Positions 16,514-25,572 of a DNA stretch of 64,000 nt are shown here, one piece after another. The DNA comes from JAOUEA01 sp040882605 (lineage in GTDB: Bacteria > Actinomycetota > UBA4738 > HRBIN12). The position numbers and the translations under genes are program-made. Below the pieces are notes generated by a model that did no database searches, had not been told where the DNA came from, and saw only the letters and a list, made by a program, of their open reading frames with translations. The DNA is taken from assembly GCA_040882605.1 (NCBI GenBank), contig JBBEAY010000003.1, positions 62,001 through 126,000 of the forward strand. The letters are read 5' to 3'. How positions within the stretch are numbered: the first letter of the stretch is position 1; each line of letters begins with the position of its first letter.

Positions 16514-19500
16514 GGCACTGCCGGCAGGAAGACCCGGAACGACGCCCCGCCGCCTTGACGATCCTGCACCCACGCGCGCCCACCTTGCAGCTCGGCGAAC
16601 CGGCGCACCAGCGTGAGGCCGACCCCGACGCCGGGTGAGTGCTGGGGTGCGTCGGGGCCTTGGCGGAACGGCTCGAATACCACGTCCCTGAGCTCCTCGG
16701 GCACGCCTGCGCCGTCGTCTTCCACGGCGATCACGACTCCCGCTGGCTCGGGCACGACGCGGACCCAGATCGTCGACGCTGCGGGAGCGTGACGGACGGC
16801 GTTCGCGAGCAGGTTCTCCACGATCCGCTCGACCTTCGCGATGTCGATCCGTTGCACGACCGAAGGCAGCTCGGCCACGAGGCGGTCCCGGGGCACGAGC
16901 TCCGATTCCTCGGCGATGCGACCCACTAAGGCGCCCACGTCGGCCTCGTCGAGCTTCGGGGTGACGATGCCGCGAGCGAGGCGGTCCATGTCGAGCAGGT
17001 TCGTGACGAGCCGGTCCAACCGTCGGGCGTTGCCGGCGATCCTATGCGCGAGGTCGCGCGCGTCGGCCTCGTCGAGGTGCACGTCGCCCCGTTCGAGCGT
17101 GATCGCGAGCCCCAGGATCGCTGCCAGTGGGGTGCGCAGGTCGTGGGAGACCGCCTGGAGGAACGTGTTCTTCATCTCGTCGACCGACCGCAGCCGCCTG
17201 GTCGCTTCCCGCTCGACCACGAGGGCGTGTTCGAGTTGCGCCTGCGCCTCCTTGCGCTGTGTCACATCGAGCAGGAACCCCTGCCAGTAGGGTGGCTTGT
17301 CGGGAAGCTGCACCAGCCGGGCTTCGTCCTGCACCCACACGACGTGGCCGTCCTTGGCGATCATGCGGTACTCCAGCGAGAAGCGATCCTCGCCGCCCGT
17401 GTTGCTCTCGGCATCGGCGGAGAGCACACGATCGCGGTCGTCGGGGTGGATGATCGAACGCCACAGCGCGGGGTCGGCCTTGATGTCCTCGAGCGTGTAT
17501 CCGATCAGGTCGGTGTTGCCCGGCGCGATGTACGTGGTGAGCGATATCGCCGGGTCATCGGGGTCGATCTCCTGGGTGTAGAAGATCGCCTGGTTCTGTT
17601 CGACGATCGTGCGGAATTTGACCTCCGCCTCACGCAGGCGCTCCTCGGCGTGCTTGCGCTCGGTGATGTCCATGAGGAATCCCTGCCAGAAGCGGTCGTC
17701 GTCGGGTTCGGGCACGAACGTGGCCTCGTCATGAACCCACACCCAGTGGCCGTCGGCGTGGCGGAACCGGTAGTCGAGCGAGTACGCGTCCTTCGTCAGA
17801 TTCGACCGGTCGTCGACCTCGTACACGAGCGCCTGATCGTCAGGATGCACGCCGCGACGCCAGAAGTCGGGCTCCCAGGTCCATTCCTCAGGGGTGTAGC
17901 CGAAGAGGTCGCGCACCTGCGGGCTGATGTAGAACTTCTCGGGATCGCCTTCCGGAGACTCCCGGTACACCACGGCGGGGATGTTCTCGATGATCGCGCG
18001 GTATCGCTGCTCCGCCTCGGCCAGACCGCGCTGCGCCTCCTTCTGCGCGGTGACATCGAGCAGCACCCCCTGCCAGAAGAGCGGGGTTCCCTCGGTGTCG
18101 ACGACCACGACCGCCTCGTCGTGGATCCACACGTACTGGCCCTGCTTGTGCTGCATGCGGTACTCGGTCGTGAACGGCTGCTTCGTGGTGTTCGACGTGG
18201 CGTTCATCTCTGCGACCCGGGGTCGATCGTCGGGGTGCAGGTGATCCAGCCAGAACCCAGTGTCAGCCTGCCACTCCTCGGCGGTCCAGCCGAGCACGTG
18301 CTCGACCTGCGGGCTCAGGTAGAGCAGCCCCGGGTCGTCCTCGATCGGTTCGGCGTAGACGACCGCGGGGATGTGCTCGACCAATGTTCGGAAGCGCTCT
18401 TGCGCCCGGCGGAGCTGTTCCTCGGTGCGCTTGCGCTCGGTGACGACCATCATCACGCCCTGCCAATAGAGCGGGTCACCCTGCGCGTCGTGAACGATCT
18501 CCGACTCGTCGTCGAACCAGATCACCGTGCCGTCGGCAGCGACCATGCGGTATTCCTGTCGGTACGGCTCGCCCGTGGCGTTCGTGCGAGCGCTCTCAGC
18601 CATGACCGCCTCGCGATCGTCGGCGTGGATGACCTGGAGCCAGAAGCCGGGCTCCTCCCACGCCTCGATCGGATAGCCGAGCAGTGCTTCGATCTGCGGG
18701 CTCAGGTATGAGATCACGGCGGCGGGCTCGTAGGCGTCGACGATCGCCTCGGTGTACGTGATCACCGGAGTGCGCTCCACCAAGAGCCGATAGCGCTCCT
18801 CGGCCTGCCTCACGTGCTCCTGCGCGTGCATCCGGGCCGTGATGTCGATCGCGAACCCGAGGAAATGATCGAGCGTTCCGTCATCGCGCAGCACCGGGGT
18901 CGAGGTGTCGTGGATCCACTTGTACGATCCGTCGGCCGCGCGCATGCGGTAGACCTCGTCGAAGGTCGAGATGTCGTTCTCGTCGAGCACGCCCGAGGCT
19001 TCCAGCCTCGCGAGGTCCTCTGGGTCGATCAGGCTGAACCAGAACCTCGGGTCCGCGAGGAATCGCTCGGGTCCGTACCCGAGCACGGTGCTGATCTGCG
19101 GGCTCACGAACTCCATGCGTACGTCCCCCGGAGCCACGATCACATCGGTGTAGATGACCGCAGGGATGTGTTCGATCACCTGTTGCCAGCGCTGCTCGGC
19201 CCGCCTGCGGTCGTCGTCGACTCGCTGGCGTGAAACGGCCGCGCCGATCACCGTCGCGGCCGCCCGCAGAGCATCGAGCTCCGAGCTCCAGAGGCGTTCG
19301 TCCTCGCAGTCGTCGAAACCGATCGCGCCCCACCACTCGTCTCCCACGAAGATCGGATGCTCCGCGATCGAGCGCACGCCCTGCGCTTCGAGCTCGGCCC
19401 GCTCGACCTCGGGCAGCTCGGCGGTGGTGCTCACGATCGCGTCGCCTCGAGCGTGCAACGCGGCCCAACGCGCGAATCTGTCGTCCCACGGCGCGGCAGA

Positions 19501-19764
19501 CAGGAAAGGGTCGGTCAACAGGGAACCGACGCCGGATGCGCACCACTCGTGGCGCATGGTGCCGAGCAGTCGCCCCTGGTCATCGAGGTGGTTCTCGATG
19601 ACGTATGCGCGCGAGACGCCGGCGGCGAGGCCCATGTGCTGGAGCACCCCGTCGGCCGCGCCGTGCCAGTCGGGCGTCAGCAACAGTCGTTCGGCAGCGA
19701 ACGCCACGGCTTCGAGCACGGCGGCATGCCGAAGATCGCCCGTGGTCGTACTCGCCGTGCTCAC
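16510..19764 (-). CDS. Sensor histidine kinase with GAF and five PAS/PAC domains
   Basis: A 1084-residue soluble hybrid-input kinase. A GAF domain (about 18-165) is followed by five PAS/PAC units of about 125 residues each (about 175-810), all with a core like HIPAVVYxE, SPQ-x-E, LGY and HPDDR. A HisKA domain carries the phospho-acceptor in SHDLRTPLAAIL, and the HATPase domain (about 940-1080) has ENLLANAVRHAP, EDDGAGVP and GVGVGLTLVRR. No transmembrane segment is seen, so it senses something in the cytosol. No response regulator lies beside it. Its stop overlaps that of fdxA. Confidence 0.9.
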   Translation of the reverse strand: MSTASTTTGDLRHAAVLEAVAFAAERLLLTPDWHGAADGVLQHMGLAAGVSRAYVIENHLDDQGRLLGTMRHEWCASGVGSLLTDPFLSAAPWDDRFARWAALHARGDAIVSTTAELPEVERAELEAQGVRSIAEHPIFVGDEWWGAIGFDDCEDERLWSSELDALRAAATVIGAAVSRQRVDDDRRRAEQRWQQVIEHIPAVIYTDVIVAPGDVRMEFVSPQISTVLGYGPERFLADPRFWFSLIDPEDLARLEASGVLDENDISTFDEVYRMRAADGSYKWIHDTSTPVLRDDGTLDHFLGFAIDITARMHAQEHVRQAEERYRLLVERTPVITYTEAIVDAYEPAAVISYLSPQIEALLGYPIEAWEEPGFWLQVIHADDREAVMAESARTNATGEPYRQEYRMVAADGTVIWFDDESEIVHDAQGDPLYWQGVMMVVTERKRTEEQLRRAQERFRTLVEHIPAVVYAEPIEDDPGLLYLSPQVEHVLGWTAEEWQADTGFWLDHLHPDDRPRVAEMNATSNTTKQPFTTEYRMQHKQGQYVWIHDEAVVVVDTEGTPLFWQGVLLDVTAQKEAQRGLAEAEQRYRAIIENIPAVVYRESPEGDPEKFYISPQVRDLFGYTPEEWTWEPDFWRRGVHPDDQALVYEVDDRSNLTKDAYSLDYRFRHADGHWVWVHDEATFVPEPDDDRFWQGFLMDITERKHAEERLREAEVKFRTIVEQNQAIFYTQEIDPDDPAISLTTYIAPGNTDLIGYTLEDIKADPALWRSIIHPDDRDRVLSADAESNTGGEDRFSLEYRMIAKDGHVVWVQDEARLVQLPDKPPYWQGFLLDVTQRKEAQAQLEHALVVEREATRRLRSVDEMKNTFLQAVSHDLRTPLAAILGLAITLERGDVHLDEADARDLAHRIAGNARRLDRLVTNLLDMDRLARGIVTPKLDEADVGALVGRIAEESELVPRDRLVAELPSVVQRIDIAKVERIVENLLANAVRHAPAASTIWVRVVPEPAGVVIAVEDDGAGVPEELRDVVFEPFRQGPDAPQHSPGVGVGLTLVRRFAELQGGRAWVQDRQGGGASFRVFLPAVP

Positions 19765-19874
19765 CGTGCCTCCTCTCCGCGGGGTCCGCTCTCTTCACAC
19801 GCAAGAAGCACCCTGAAGGGCTGCTTGCGGGGTGTATCGGCCCGTCATCGGCCCGGGTGTAGGCGGCGATCGCC

Positions 19875-21005
19875 TCAGGCCGGGCCGGGAACGAGCCCCG
19901 GAGAGACGCCGGCGGAAGGGATCTCGCCGGCTTTGGGCCACCGAGCCCTGGACTTGGCGGCCAGCTTGAACATGAGGTCGACGGCCTTCGGGTCTTCCGA
20001 TGCGGGACGGGCTTCGATGACACCGTCGGCGATCGCGCGCTCCCAGATGTCGGCACCGAGGTCGGTCCGCACGATCGTCAGCGTCCACCCCTCGGACTGG
20101 CCGAGGCCGCCGAAGGAGATGTCGGCGTGCTCGGCGGCGAAGTCGGGACACTTCAGGCACCCTGGGCGCGTGAACCGGTGGGCGTCCTTCAGGGAGTAGG
20201 TGTGCTCCTCGCCTTCGTCGGTGTAGAAGAGCAGCTTTCCCTTCACGTTCACCCTGGCGAGGTGATCGAGGTCGAGGCCGAGCTCGTTCTGGGCGATCTC
20301 GACCATGAGTCCGTCGTAGGTGAACGTCTTCGAGCAGAGCAGGCCGAAGGTCCAGGCGATCTTCTTGCGCCACTTGTTCACGCGGCGCGCCTGCATCGAG
20401 CCGGTCACGCTCGCCTGGCAGCTCATGCCCACGAGCGCCAGGCTCGACAACCCGAGCTCGGCTGCCTGCAACAGCGCCAGGGGGTTGGCCGAGTACGTGT
20501 AGCGCGAACCGGCTGTGTCGAGCACGCCTTGTGCATCGGTGACCACCGCGGGCTCGGCATCCCACCGGCGCTCGTCGGAGAGCTTCGACGTCAGGGCGCC
20601 GTCGATCTCGCCCGAACCGAGTCCCCAGATCAGCAGCGCCGAGACCACGCCTCCGTCCTGTCCGCTCATCAGCGTCTGTGCGTCTGTCGCCCGGGCCAGC
20701 ACGATCTCGCGGTGTTTGCCGATCACCTCGTCGGGCGTGCGCGCCATGCCGAACAGGGTCGTGTCGATCTCGGATTCCCAGTCGCGGAAGCGGGGACACG
20801 CCAGCGTGCACAGGGTGCAGCCTTTGTCGCCGTGGGAACAGCGGTCGGGGCCCTCGTCCTGCAGTTGCACCGGCAGGCCGTCTTCGTAGCCGAGCACATG
20901 GAACGGACACGCAACGATGCACGCGGTGCAACCGGTGCACAGTCCGCTGGTCACCACCTCGTCGTAGAGGTGCGACCACTGCGCCTTCTCGATCGGGGCC
21001 GACAT
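19875..21005 (-). CDS. FrhB-like coenzyme F420 hydrogenase/dehydrogenase beta-subunit protein
   Basis: A 376-residue flavoprotein family member with a ferredoxin-like N terminus: CTGCTACIVACP (about residues 23-34) and CTLCTLACP (about 63-71). The FrhB N and C domains follow, including SGQDGGVVSALLIWG, the hallmark of the F420 hydrogenase/dehydrogenase beta subunit. A further cluster motif CLKCPDF is near residue 285. FrhB-type proteins oxidise or reduce F420 using flavin and Fe-S clusters. The electron partner is unknown; fdxA about 3.4 kb away is a candidate. The ATG at 21005 opens the first domain. Confidence 0.85.
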   Translation of the reverse strand: MSAPIEKAQWSHLYDEVVTSGLCTGCTACIVACPFHVLGYEDGLPVQLQDEGPDRCSHGDKGCTLCTLACPRFRDWESEIDTTLFGMARTPDEVIGKHREIVLARATDAQTLMSGQDGGVVSALLIWGLGSGEIDGALTSKLSDERRWDAEPAVVTDAQGVLDTAGSRYTYSANPLALLQAAELGLSSLALVGMSCQASVTGSMQARRVNKWRKKIAWTFGLLCSKTFTYDGLMVEIAQNELGLDLDHLARVNVKGKLLFYTDEGEEHTYSLKDAHRFTRPGCLKCPDFAAEHADISFGGLGQSEGWTLTIVRTDLGADIWERAIADGVIEARPASEDPKAVDLMFKLAAKSRARWPKAGEIPSAGVSPGLVPGPA

Positions 21006-21158
21006 CGTTTCGCAGCATAGTCCACGGGCTTGACGTCATCGGATCTGTCCGGGCTCGGGGTCGCGGGCTGCGCGCTCCTGGGATAGGGTCGGTGTACGCC
21101 CAAGGTCTCAACAGCCCGAGGCTCCATCGTGGGACAGATCGGTCATCGAGGGGGATGC

Positions 21159-21554
21159 ATGAGGAAGTCACACACGCGACTCGCCTGGCTCAGCGCGGCG
21201 ATCCTATCGCTGACGCTCGCCGCCGCCGCCTGCTCGAGCGACGACGGTGGCGGCGGGGACGTCGTCGACACCGGCACAGGTGACACCGGTGGCGAGGTCG
21301 TGCCGGGGTCGGCCGTGATCGGCATCGCCGACCTGACCTTCGAGCCGACCACGCTCACGGTTGCCTCAGGGTCGACCGATATCACGATCACCAACGCAGA
21401 TGCGGTCGATCACACCTTCACGCTCGACGACATGAGCGTCGATGAGACGATCGCCGCGGGTCAGAGCGCGACCGTGACCGTTGAACTGACGGAGTCGTCG
21501 GGGTTCCACTGCGAGATCCACACGTCGATGACGGGCACGCTGCAGGTGGCGTGA
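21159..21554 (+). CDS. Cupredoxin-like lipoprotein
   Basis: A 131-residue exported protein. The signal peptide ends in a lipobox, LAAAAC, with the lipidated Cys at residue 25; a Gly/Asp/Thr-rich linker and one cupredoxin domain follow. Type 1 copper ligands are visible as His in DHTF, Cys and His in GFHCEIH, and Met in SM near the end. It is a probable membrane-anchored electron carrier or copper-binding protein. The ATG at 21159 has GAGGGGG upstream. It stands alone between the FrhB-like gene and the convergent A-type carrier. Confidence 0.85.
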   Translation: MRKSHTRLAWLSAAILSLTLAAAACSSDDGGGGDVVDTGTGDTGGEVVPGSAVIGIADLTFEPTTLTVASGSTDITITNADAVDHTFTLDDMSVDETIAAGQSATVTVELTESSGFHCEIHTSMTGTLQVA

Positions 21555-21569
21555 CGGGCTACCGCACGC

Positions 21570-21917
21570 TCAGACGCTGAAGGAATCGCCGCAAGCGCAC
21601 TCGTGCTTGGCCTGCGGGTTCACCATCGTCAGACCGCCACCGATCATCGAGTCGTTGAACTCGAGTGTGGATCCGGTGACGATCGGCGCGCTCGCCGGGT
21701 CTATGAGCACCCGGAATCCGTCGGGCCCCACGATGACGTGATCGTCGTCGGCGGGCGAGTCTTCGAACGCCAGCACGTAACTGAAGCCGGAGCATCCGCC
21801 CGCGGTCACCCGGATGCGAAGCGCCGCCTCGGGGCGCCCGTCACGCTCGGCGAGCTGGCGGGCCTTGCTCGCGGCGGCCTCGGAAACAGCGATCAGCGGT
21901 GTGGTGGAGATATCCAT
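21570..21917 (-). CDS. erpA: A-type iron-sulfur carrier (ErpA/IscA family)
   Basis: A 115-residue A-type carrier that delivers Fe-S clusters to apo-proteins. The three cluster cysteines are present in GGCSGFSY (about residue 42) and at the C terminus in HECACGDSFSV. The length and the C-x-C-G ending match actinobacterial ErpA/IscA proteins. The ATG at 21917 is the only sensible start. The gene symbol is by family resemblance; a different A-type paralogue cannot be excluded. Confidence 0.88.
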   Translation of the reverse strand: MDISTTPLIAVSEAAASKARQLAERDGRPEAALRIRVTAGGCSGFSYVLAFEDSPADDDHVIVGPDGFRVLIDPASAPIVTGSTLEFNDSMIGGGLTMVNPQAKHECACGDSFSV

Positions 21918-21983
21918 ATCACACCCAGGATACGTCGTGGCGGGCCAACGTGAAGCGATAGAGGTCTCGTGTGGGCCCTAGCG

Positions 21984-23171
21984 TCAGGCGAGGAAGGCCG
22001 CGAACATGCGCGCGTACGCACGCGCCCCCGCGACCAGCTCGTCGACCGCCACAGACTCGTTGGCCGTGTGGGCCACCGTGAGCGACCCGGGTCCGCAGAT
22101 CACCGTGGGGATATGGGCGTCGTTGATGTAGAAGCGTGCGTCAGTGATGCCGGTGAACCCGACCAGCTCGGGTCGCGTGCCGGTCGATGACTCGACCGCG
22201 TCGACCGCGAGTCGCGCGATCTCGGTGTCTGGAGAAGCCTCCGCTGCGTCGGTCCATGCGCGGAGCGTGACCTCGATCTCGACCTCGGGGTGTTCCTCGC
22301 GGAGCGATCGGGCGAGCGTCAGGAAGGGCGCGCGAACCTCGTCGGGGTCGGTCTCGCCGGGCACGATACGCCGATCGATGTCGACCTCGCACCGGTCGGG
22401 GACCACGTTCGGGGCGCTTCCACCCGAGATCAGCGCGGCGTTGACCGTCGGCCTGCCCACGAGGGGGTGCTCCCGGTCGGGAAGCACCTCGGGCAGCTGA
22501 AGAAGGAACCTCGCCATCGATGTGATCGCGTTCACGCCGCGGTGGGGCTGCGATCCGTGCGCGGCCTTGCCGTACGCGGTAGCGGTGAACCAGGCGCCGC
22601 CGCGCTCCGCGAGTCCCACTTGCAGCTCGCTCGGCTCGCCGACGATCGCGGCATCCTGTGTGAGCAAGCCGCGTTCCCACAACACCTTCGTGCCGTGCAC
22701 TCCGGTGAGCTCCTCGTCGGCGGCCAGATGGAAGACGAGCGAGCCGTTGATCGGCGTGCCCGCTCGCCGCAGCGCACGTGCCGCGGCGAGCGCTGCGGCG
22801 ATCGGTCCTTTCATGTCGGCTGCACCTCTGCCGACGAGACGCCCGTCGTCGTCGATCTCGCCCGCCCACGGGTCGTGTCGCCAGGTGTCGAGAGAACCTG
22901 CGGGCACGACGTCGAGGTGGCCGTTCCACGCGAGGCTCGGACCGGCACCGCCGCCGATCGTCGCGACTACGCTCGGGCGGCCCGCCTGGGATCTCACGAT
23001 CTCGGGCGAGGCCCCGAGCCCCGTGAGGATCTCGCTTGCGACACCCGCCGCCTCGTCCTCGGTGCCACCCGGGTTCTCGCTCTTGGCGGCGATCAGCGCT
23101 CGGGTGTACCCGAGCACCTCGTCGGGGTCTACAGCTGCCGCGGCGGCGGCGAGCTCGGCCTCATCTACCAT
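21984..23171 (-). CDS. M20-family deacylase (ArgE/DapE type)
   Basis: A 395-residue zinc-dependent amidohydrolase of peptidase family M20. The metal and catalytic residues are in WNGHLDVVP, GRGAADMKG, LAADEELTG (catalytic Glu pair) and DAAIVGEPS, and there is a dimerisation domain in the middle. Members include acetylornithine deacetylase and succinyl-diaminopimelate desuccinylase. No arginine or lysine biosynthesis gene is adjacent, so the substrate is open. The ATG at 23171 is 8 bp from the divergent NUDIX start at 23180, so the two genes must share overlapping promoter DNA. Confidence 0.85.
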   Translation of the reverse strand: MVDEAELAAAAAAVDPDEVLGYTRALIAAKSENPGGTEDEAAGVASEILTGLGASPEIVRSQAGRPSVVATIGGGAGPSLAWNGHLDVVPAGSLDTWRHDPWAGEIDDDGRLVGRGAADMKGPIAAALAAARALRRAGTPINGSLVFHLAADEELTGVHGTKVLWERGLLTQDAAIVGEPSELQVGLAERGGAWFTATAYGKAAHGSQPHRGVNAITSMARFLLQLPEVLPDREHPLVGRPTVNAALISGGSAPNVVPDRCEVDIDRRIVPGETDPDEVRAPFLTLARSLREEHPEVEIEVTLRAWTDAAEASPDTEIARLAVDAVESSTGTRPELVGFTGITDARFYINDAHIPTVICGPGSLTVAHTANESVAVDELVAGARAYARMFAAFLA

Positions 23172-23179
23172 GGCGCGCG

Positions 23180-23761
23180 ATGCTACACGCCGATGTGCTC
23201 GCATCGCTCAGCGCGGCGCTCGACCGCGATCCGACACCGTCGCCGGGCCCCGGGGACCGGCTCGCAGCGGTGCTCGCGCCCATCGTGCTCGAGCCGGAAC
23301 CGGCGTTGATATTCACGGTGCGAGCCGCCGCCCTGTCGAGGCACGCCGGGGAGATCTCGTTCCCGGGCGGGTTGCAGGACCCCGGCGAGACCCTTGCCGA
23401 GACAGCGCTGCGCGAGGCACACGAGGAGATCGGGCTCGACCCCTCGGCGACAACGCTGCTCGGCGCGCTCGCTCCCGTGCACACCTTCGTGAGCAGCATC
23501 CTGGTCGTGCCGTTCGTCGGCACGCTGACGCGCGCTCCTCGGTTCAGGGTGAACGACGCTGAGATCGACGAGGTGCTGGTGTTCCGGCTCGACGAGCTCG
23601 CTGCCGTCGAGCGCGCGATCAGCTACGACCGACCCGACGGAGGGGTCTGGCGCGGTTTCGCCTATGAGCTCGGCGGGCACACCGTATGGGGAGCGACGGG
23701 ATCGATGCTCCATACACTGCTCGAGACGATGAGGAAGGACACGACGTGGCCGATGCCGTGA
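23180..23761 (+). CDS. NUDIX hydrolase, CoA-pyrophosphatase type
   Basis: A 193-residue NUDIX hydrolase. The Nudix box GGLQDPGETLAETALREAHEEIGL is split as Gly-x5-Glu-x7-Arg-Glu-x2-Glu-Glu. Just before it, RHAGEISFPGG matches the CoA-pyrophosphatase signature seen in NUDT7/YeaB. It would cleave CoA or its derivatives to 4'-phosphopantetheine and 3',5'-ADP. The next gene overlaps its end and also belongs to a CoA-binding family, which fits a link with CoA turnover. Confidence 0.85.
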   Translation: MLHADVLASLSAALDRDPTPSPGPGDRLAAVLAPIVLEPEPALIFTVRAAALSRHAGEISFPGGLQDPGETLAETALREAHEEIGLDPSATTLLGALAPVHTFVSSILVVPFVGTLTRAPRFRVNDAEIDEVLVFRLDELAAVERAISYDRPDGGVWRGFAYELGGHTVWGATGSMLHTLLETMRKDTTWPMP

Positions 23762-24192
23762 ACGAGATGGCGCCCGAGGACCGTGAGCTCCGCATCTTGT
23801 TGGGTCAGGCCCGAACGATCGCCGTGGTCGGCCTCTCGTCGAAGCCTGGCCGACCCTCGCTCGACGTCGCGGCCTACCTGCAGGATCGCGGCTTCCGCAT
23901 CGTGCCCGTGAACCCCCGCGAGACCGAGGTGCTCGGCGAGAAGGCTTACCCGTCGCTGCTGGACATCCCCGGCGACCTGCAGATCGATGTTGTCGATGTG
24001 TTCCGTCGGGCCGAGGAGACGCCGGAGGTGGCGAAGGACGCCGTTGCGATCGGTGCCAAGGTTCTCTGGCTGCAAGACGGCATCGTCAACGACGAGGCCT
24101 ACCGGATCGCGAGCGAGGCGGGCCTCGAGGTCATCATGGGGGTCTGCATCAGGCGGGCCGATCAACGACTGCAAGGGGAGGGGACCGCATGA
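23746..24192 (+). CDS. CoA-binding protein (YccU-type Rossmann fold)
   Basis: A 148-residue protein with the CoA-binding Rossmann domain of the YccU family: TIAVVGLSSKPGRPS binds the nucleotide, followed by FRIVPVNPRE and KVLWLQDGIVN. The biological role of this family is not settled. The GTG at 23746 has GGAAGGA upstream and overlaps the NUDIX gene by 16 bp; a GTG at 23758 is an alternative. Its stop overlaps the start of the next small gene (ATGA at 24189-24192), so the three genes form one operon. Confidence 0.82.
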   Translation: MADAVNEMAPEDRELRILLGQARTIAVVGLSSKPGRPSLDVAAYLQDRGFRIVPVNPRETEVLGEKAYPSLLDIPGDLQIDVVDVFRRAEETPEVAKDAVAIGAKVLWLQDGIVNDEAYRIASEAGLEVIMGVCIRRADQRLQGEGTA

Positions 24193-24356
24193 CCGCGTGG
24201 GAGTATTTCGTGGCGCCGCTGCTCGAGCACAATCCGGGCGAGATCTTGAACACGTTCGGCGACGACGGCTGGGAGCTCGTCTCCGTGGTCGCCCAGCCCA
24301 CGCCGTCTGGAGCGGTATCGACGGTCGCCTACATGAAGCGCCCGAAGGAAAGCTGA
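24189..24356 (+). CDS. DUF4177-like small protein
   Basis: A 55-residue gene, easily missed for its length. The start ATG overlaps the upstream stop by 4 bp (ATGA), which strongly supports translation. The protein has AWEYFVAPL near the start, LNTFGDDGWELVSVV in the middle and YMKRP at the end, matching the strand-helix-strand pattern of DUF4177. Function is unknown. It ends 3 bp before the stop of the convergent sugar dehydrogenase. Confidence 0.75.
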   Translation: MTAWEYFVAPLLEHNPGEILNTFGDDGWELVSVVAQPTPSGAVSTVAYMKRPKES

Positions 24357-24359
24357 GCG

Positions 24360-25508
24360 TTACTCCTGGCCGTCACCGGGTCGCTCGTTCCTCAGGCGGC
24401 GCCCTGCGACGAACCTCGCTCCCAGGGCGCCGATGAGCACCGCGATCGCGCCGGCCGCGAGCCATGTGCGCCAGGGGCTGGGCTCGTCCGGTTCCTCGGT
24501 GAGGGGCCCCATCGTCCAGATCGCGTCCGCTGTGGCGACGAAGAGTGCCCCTTCAGGGCCGTGGGCGACATCGGTGACGCCCGCAGTCAAGCGCGCGATC
24601 TCTTCGGGATCCCCGGCGTCGCTCGCCCCAGCCTCGAGGCGCCAGAGCCGGCCGTCGTATGAGCCGAACCACACGTCGCCGTCTGCCACCGAGCACCCCG
24701 TGATGGCGATCGGTGTCGGGAAGACCACGATCGGGTCCACGAAGCGGTCATCCTCGGCTCGCCCTGTGACGAGCGGCCAGCCGTAGTTAGCGCCCGCATC
24801 GATCAGATTGACCTCGTCGTCGACGTTGGGTCCGTTCTCCGTTTCCCAGAGCTCGCCGGTCTGCGGGTCGATGCAGAGACCGAACGAGTTGCGATGACCG
24901 ATGGACCACACCGGGTTGTCAGCACCGAACGGGTTGTCCGGCGGCACTCCGCCATCGGCCGTGAGGCGGACCACCTTGCCACCGATGTCGTCTTCGTCCT
25001 GGGCGCGATCGGACTCGTGCGCTTCGCCGAGCGCGACGAACAGCGTGCCGTCTGCGGCGAAGACCAGGTCGCCGCCGTTGTGGTAGCCGGCGACCGCGCT
25101 GATGCCGTCGAGCAGCGTCTCGGGGTTCCCGGTTGCGACCACGCCGTCGGCGCGCACGCGCACGAGGCGGTTGAGCCCATCGGTGGGGTCGGAGAAGTAG
25201 AGATACACCCAGGGCTCCCGTTCGAAGTCGGGGTGCACGGCGATGCCCAGCAGGCCGCGCTCGGCGTCGGGGATGACGGGAAGCGTGATGAACGGTCGTT
25301 CGAGCAGCTCGCCGCCGGGGGTTACGACCCGCACGTTGCCGGTCTCCTTCTCGGTGAACAGGAGCGTGCCGTCGGGCAGGAACGCCATGTTCGTCGGGAA
25401 CGCGAGCCCCTCGAGGAAGGGCTGCGGTTCGGCCTCGACGGCGCCGGCCGGCCCGTGCGGGAGCTGCACGAGCACGAGGGCGGCGAACAGCAGGCGGGTG
25501 CGGCGCAT
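24360..25508 (-). CDS. PQQ-type soluble glucose/sorbosone dehydrogenase-like protein, membrane anchored
   Basis: A 382-residue exported six-bladed beta-propeller. A signal peptide (about 1-23) is followed by the sugar dehydrogenase family core: GLAFPTNMAFLPDG, ERGLLGIAVHPDF, YHNGGDLVFAADG, GHRNSFGLCIDP and ENGPNVDDEVN. The C terminus holds one hydrophobic segment (about 345-367) with a basic tail, so the propeller sits outside the membrane. Family members oxidise sugars with PQQ, but many bacterial ones have no known substrate. No PQQ biosynthesis genes are in the window. Confidence 0.85.
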   Translation of the reverse strand: MRRTRLLFAALVLVQLPHGPAGAVEAEPQPFLEGLAFPTNMAFLPDGTLLFTEKETGNVRVVTPGGELLERPFITLPVIPDAERGLLGIAVHPDFEREPWVYLYFSDPTDGLNRLVRVRADGVVATGNPETLLDGISAVAGYHNGGDLVFAADGTLFVALGEAHESDRAQDEDDIGGKVVRLTADGGVPPDNPFGADNPVWSIGHRNSFGLCIDPQTGELWETENGPNVDDEVNLIDAGANYGWPLVTGRAEDDRFVDPIVVFPTPIAITGCSVADGDVWFGSYDGRLWRLEAGASDAGDPEEIARLTAGVTDVAHGPEGALFVATADAIWTMGPLTEEPDEPSPWRTWLAAGAIAVLIGALGARFVAGRRLRNERPGDGQE

Positions 25509-25572
25509 GCCTCGACGGTATCGCGAGATGACACGATGGCCAGGTTCCCAGCTGCGATAAGGGAGGCCCCGC

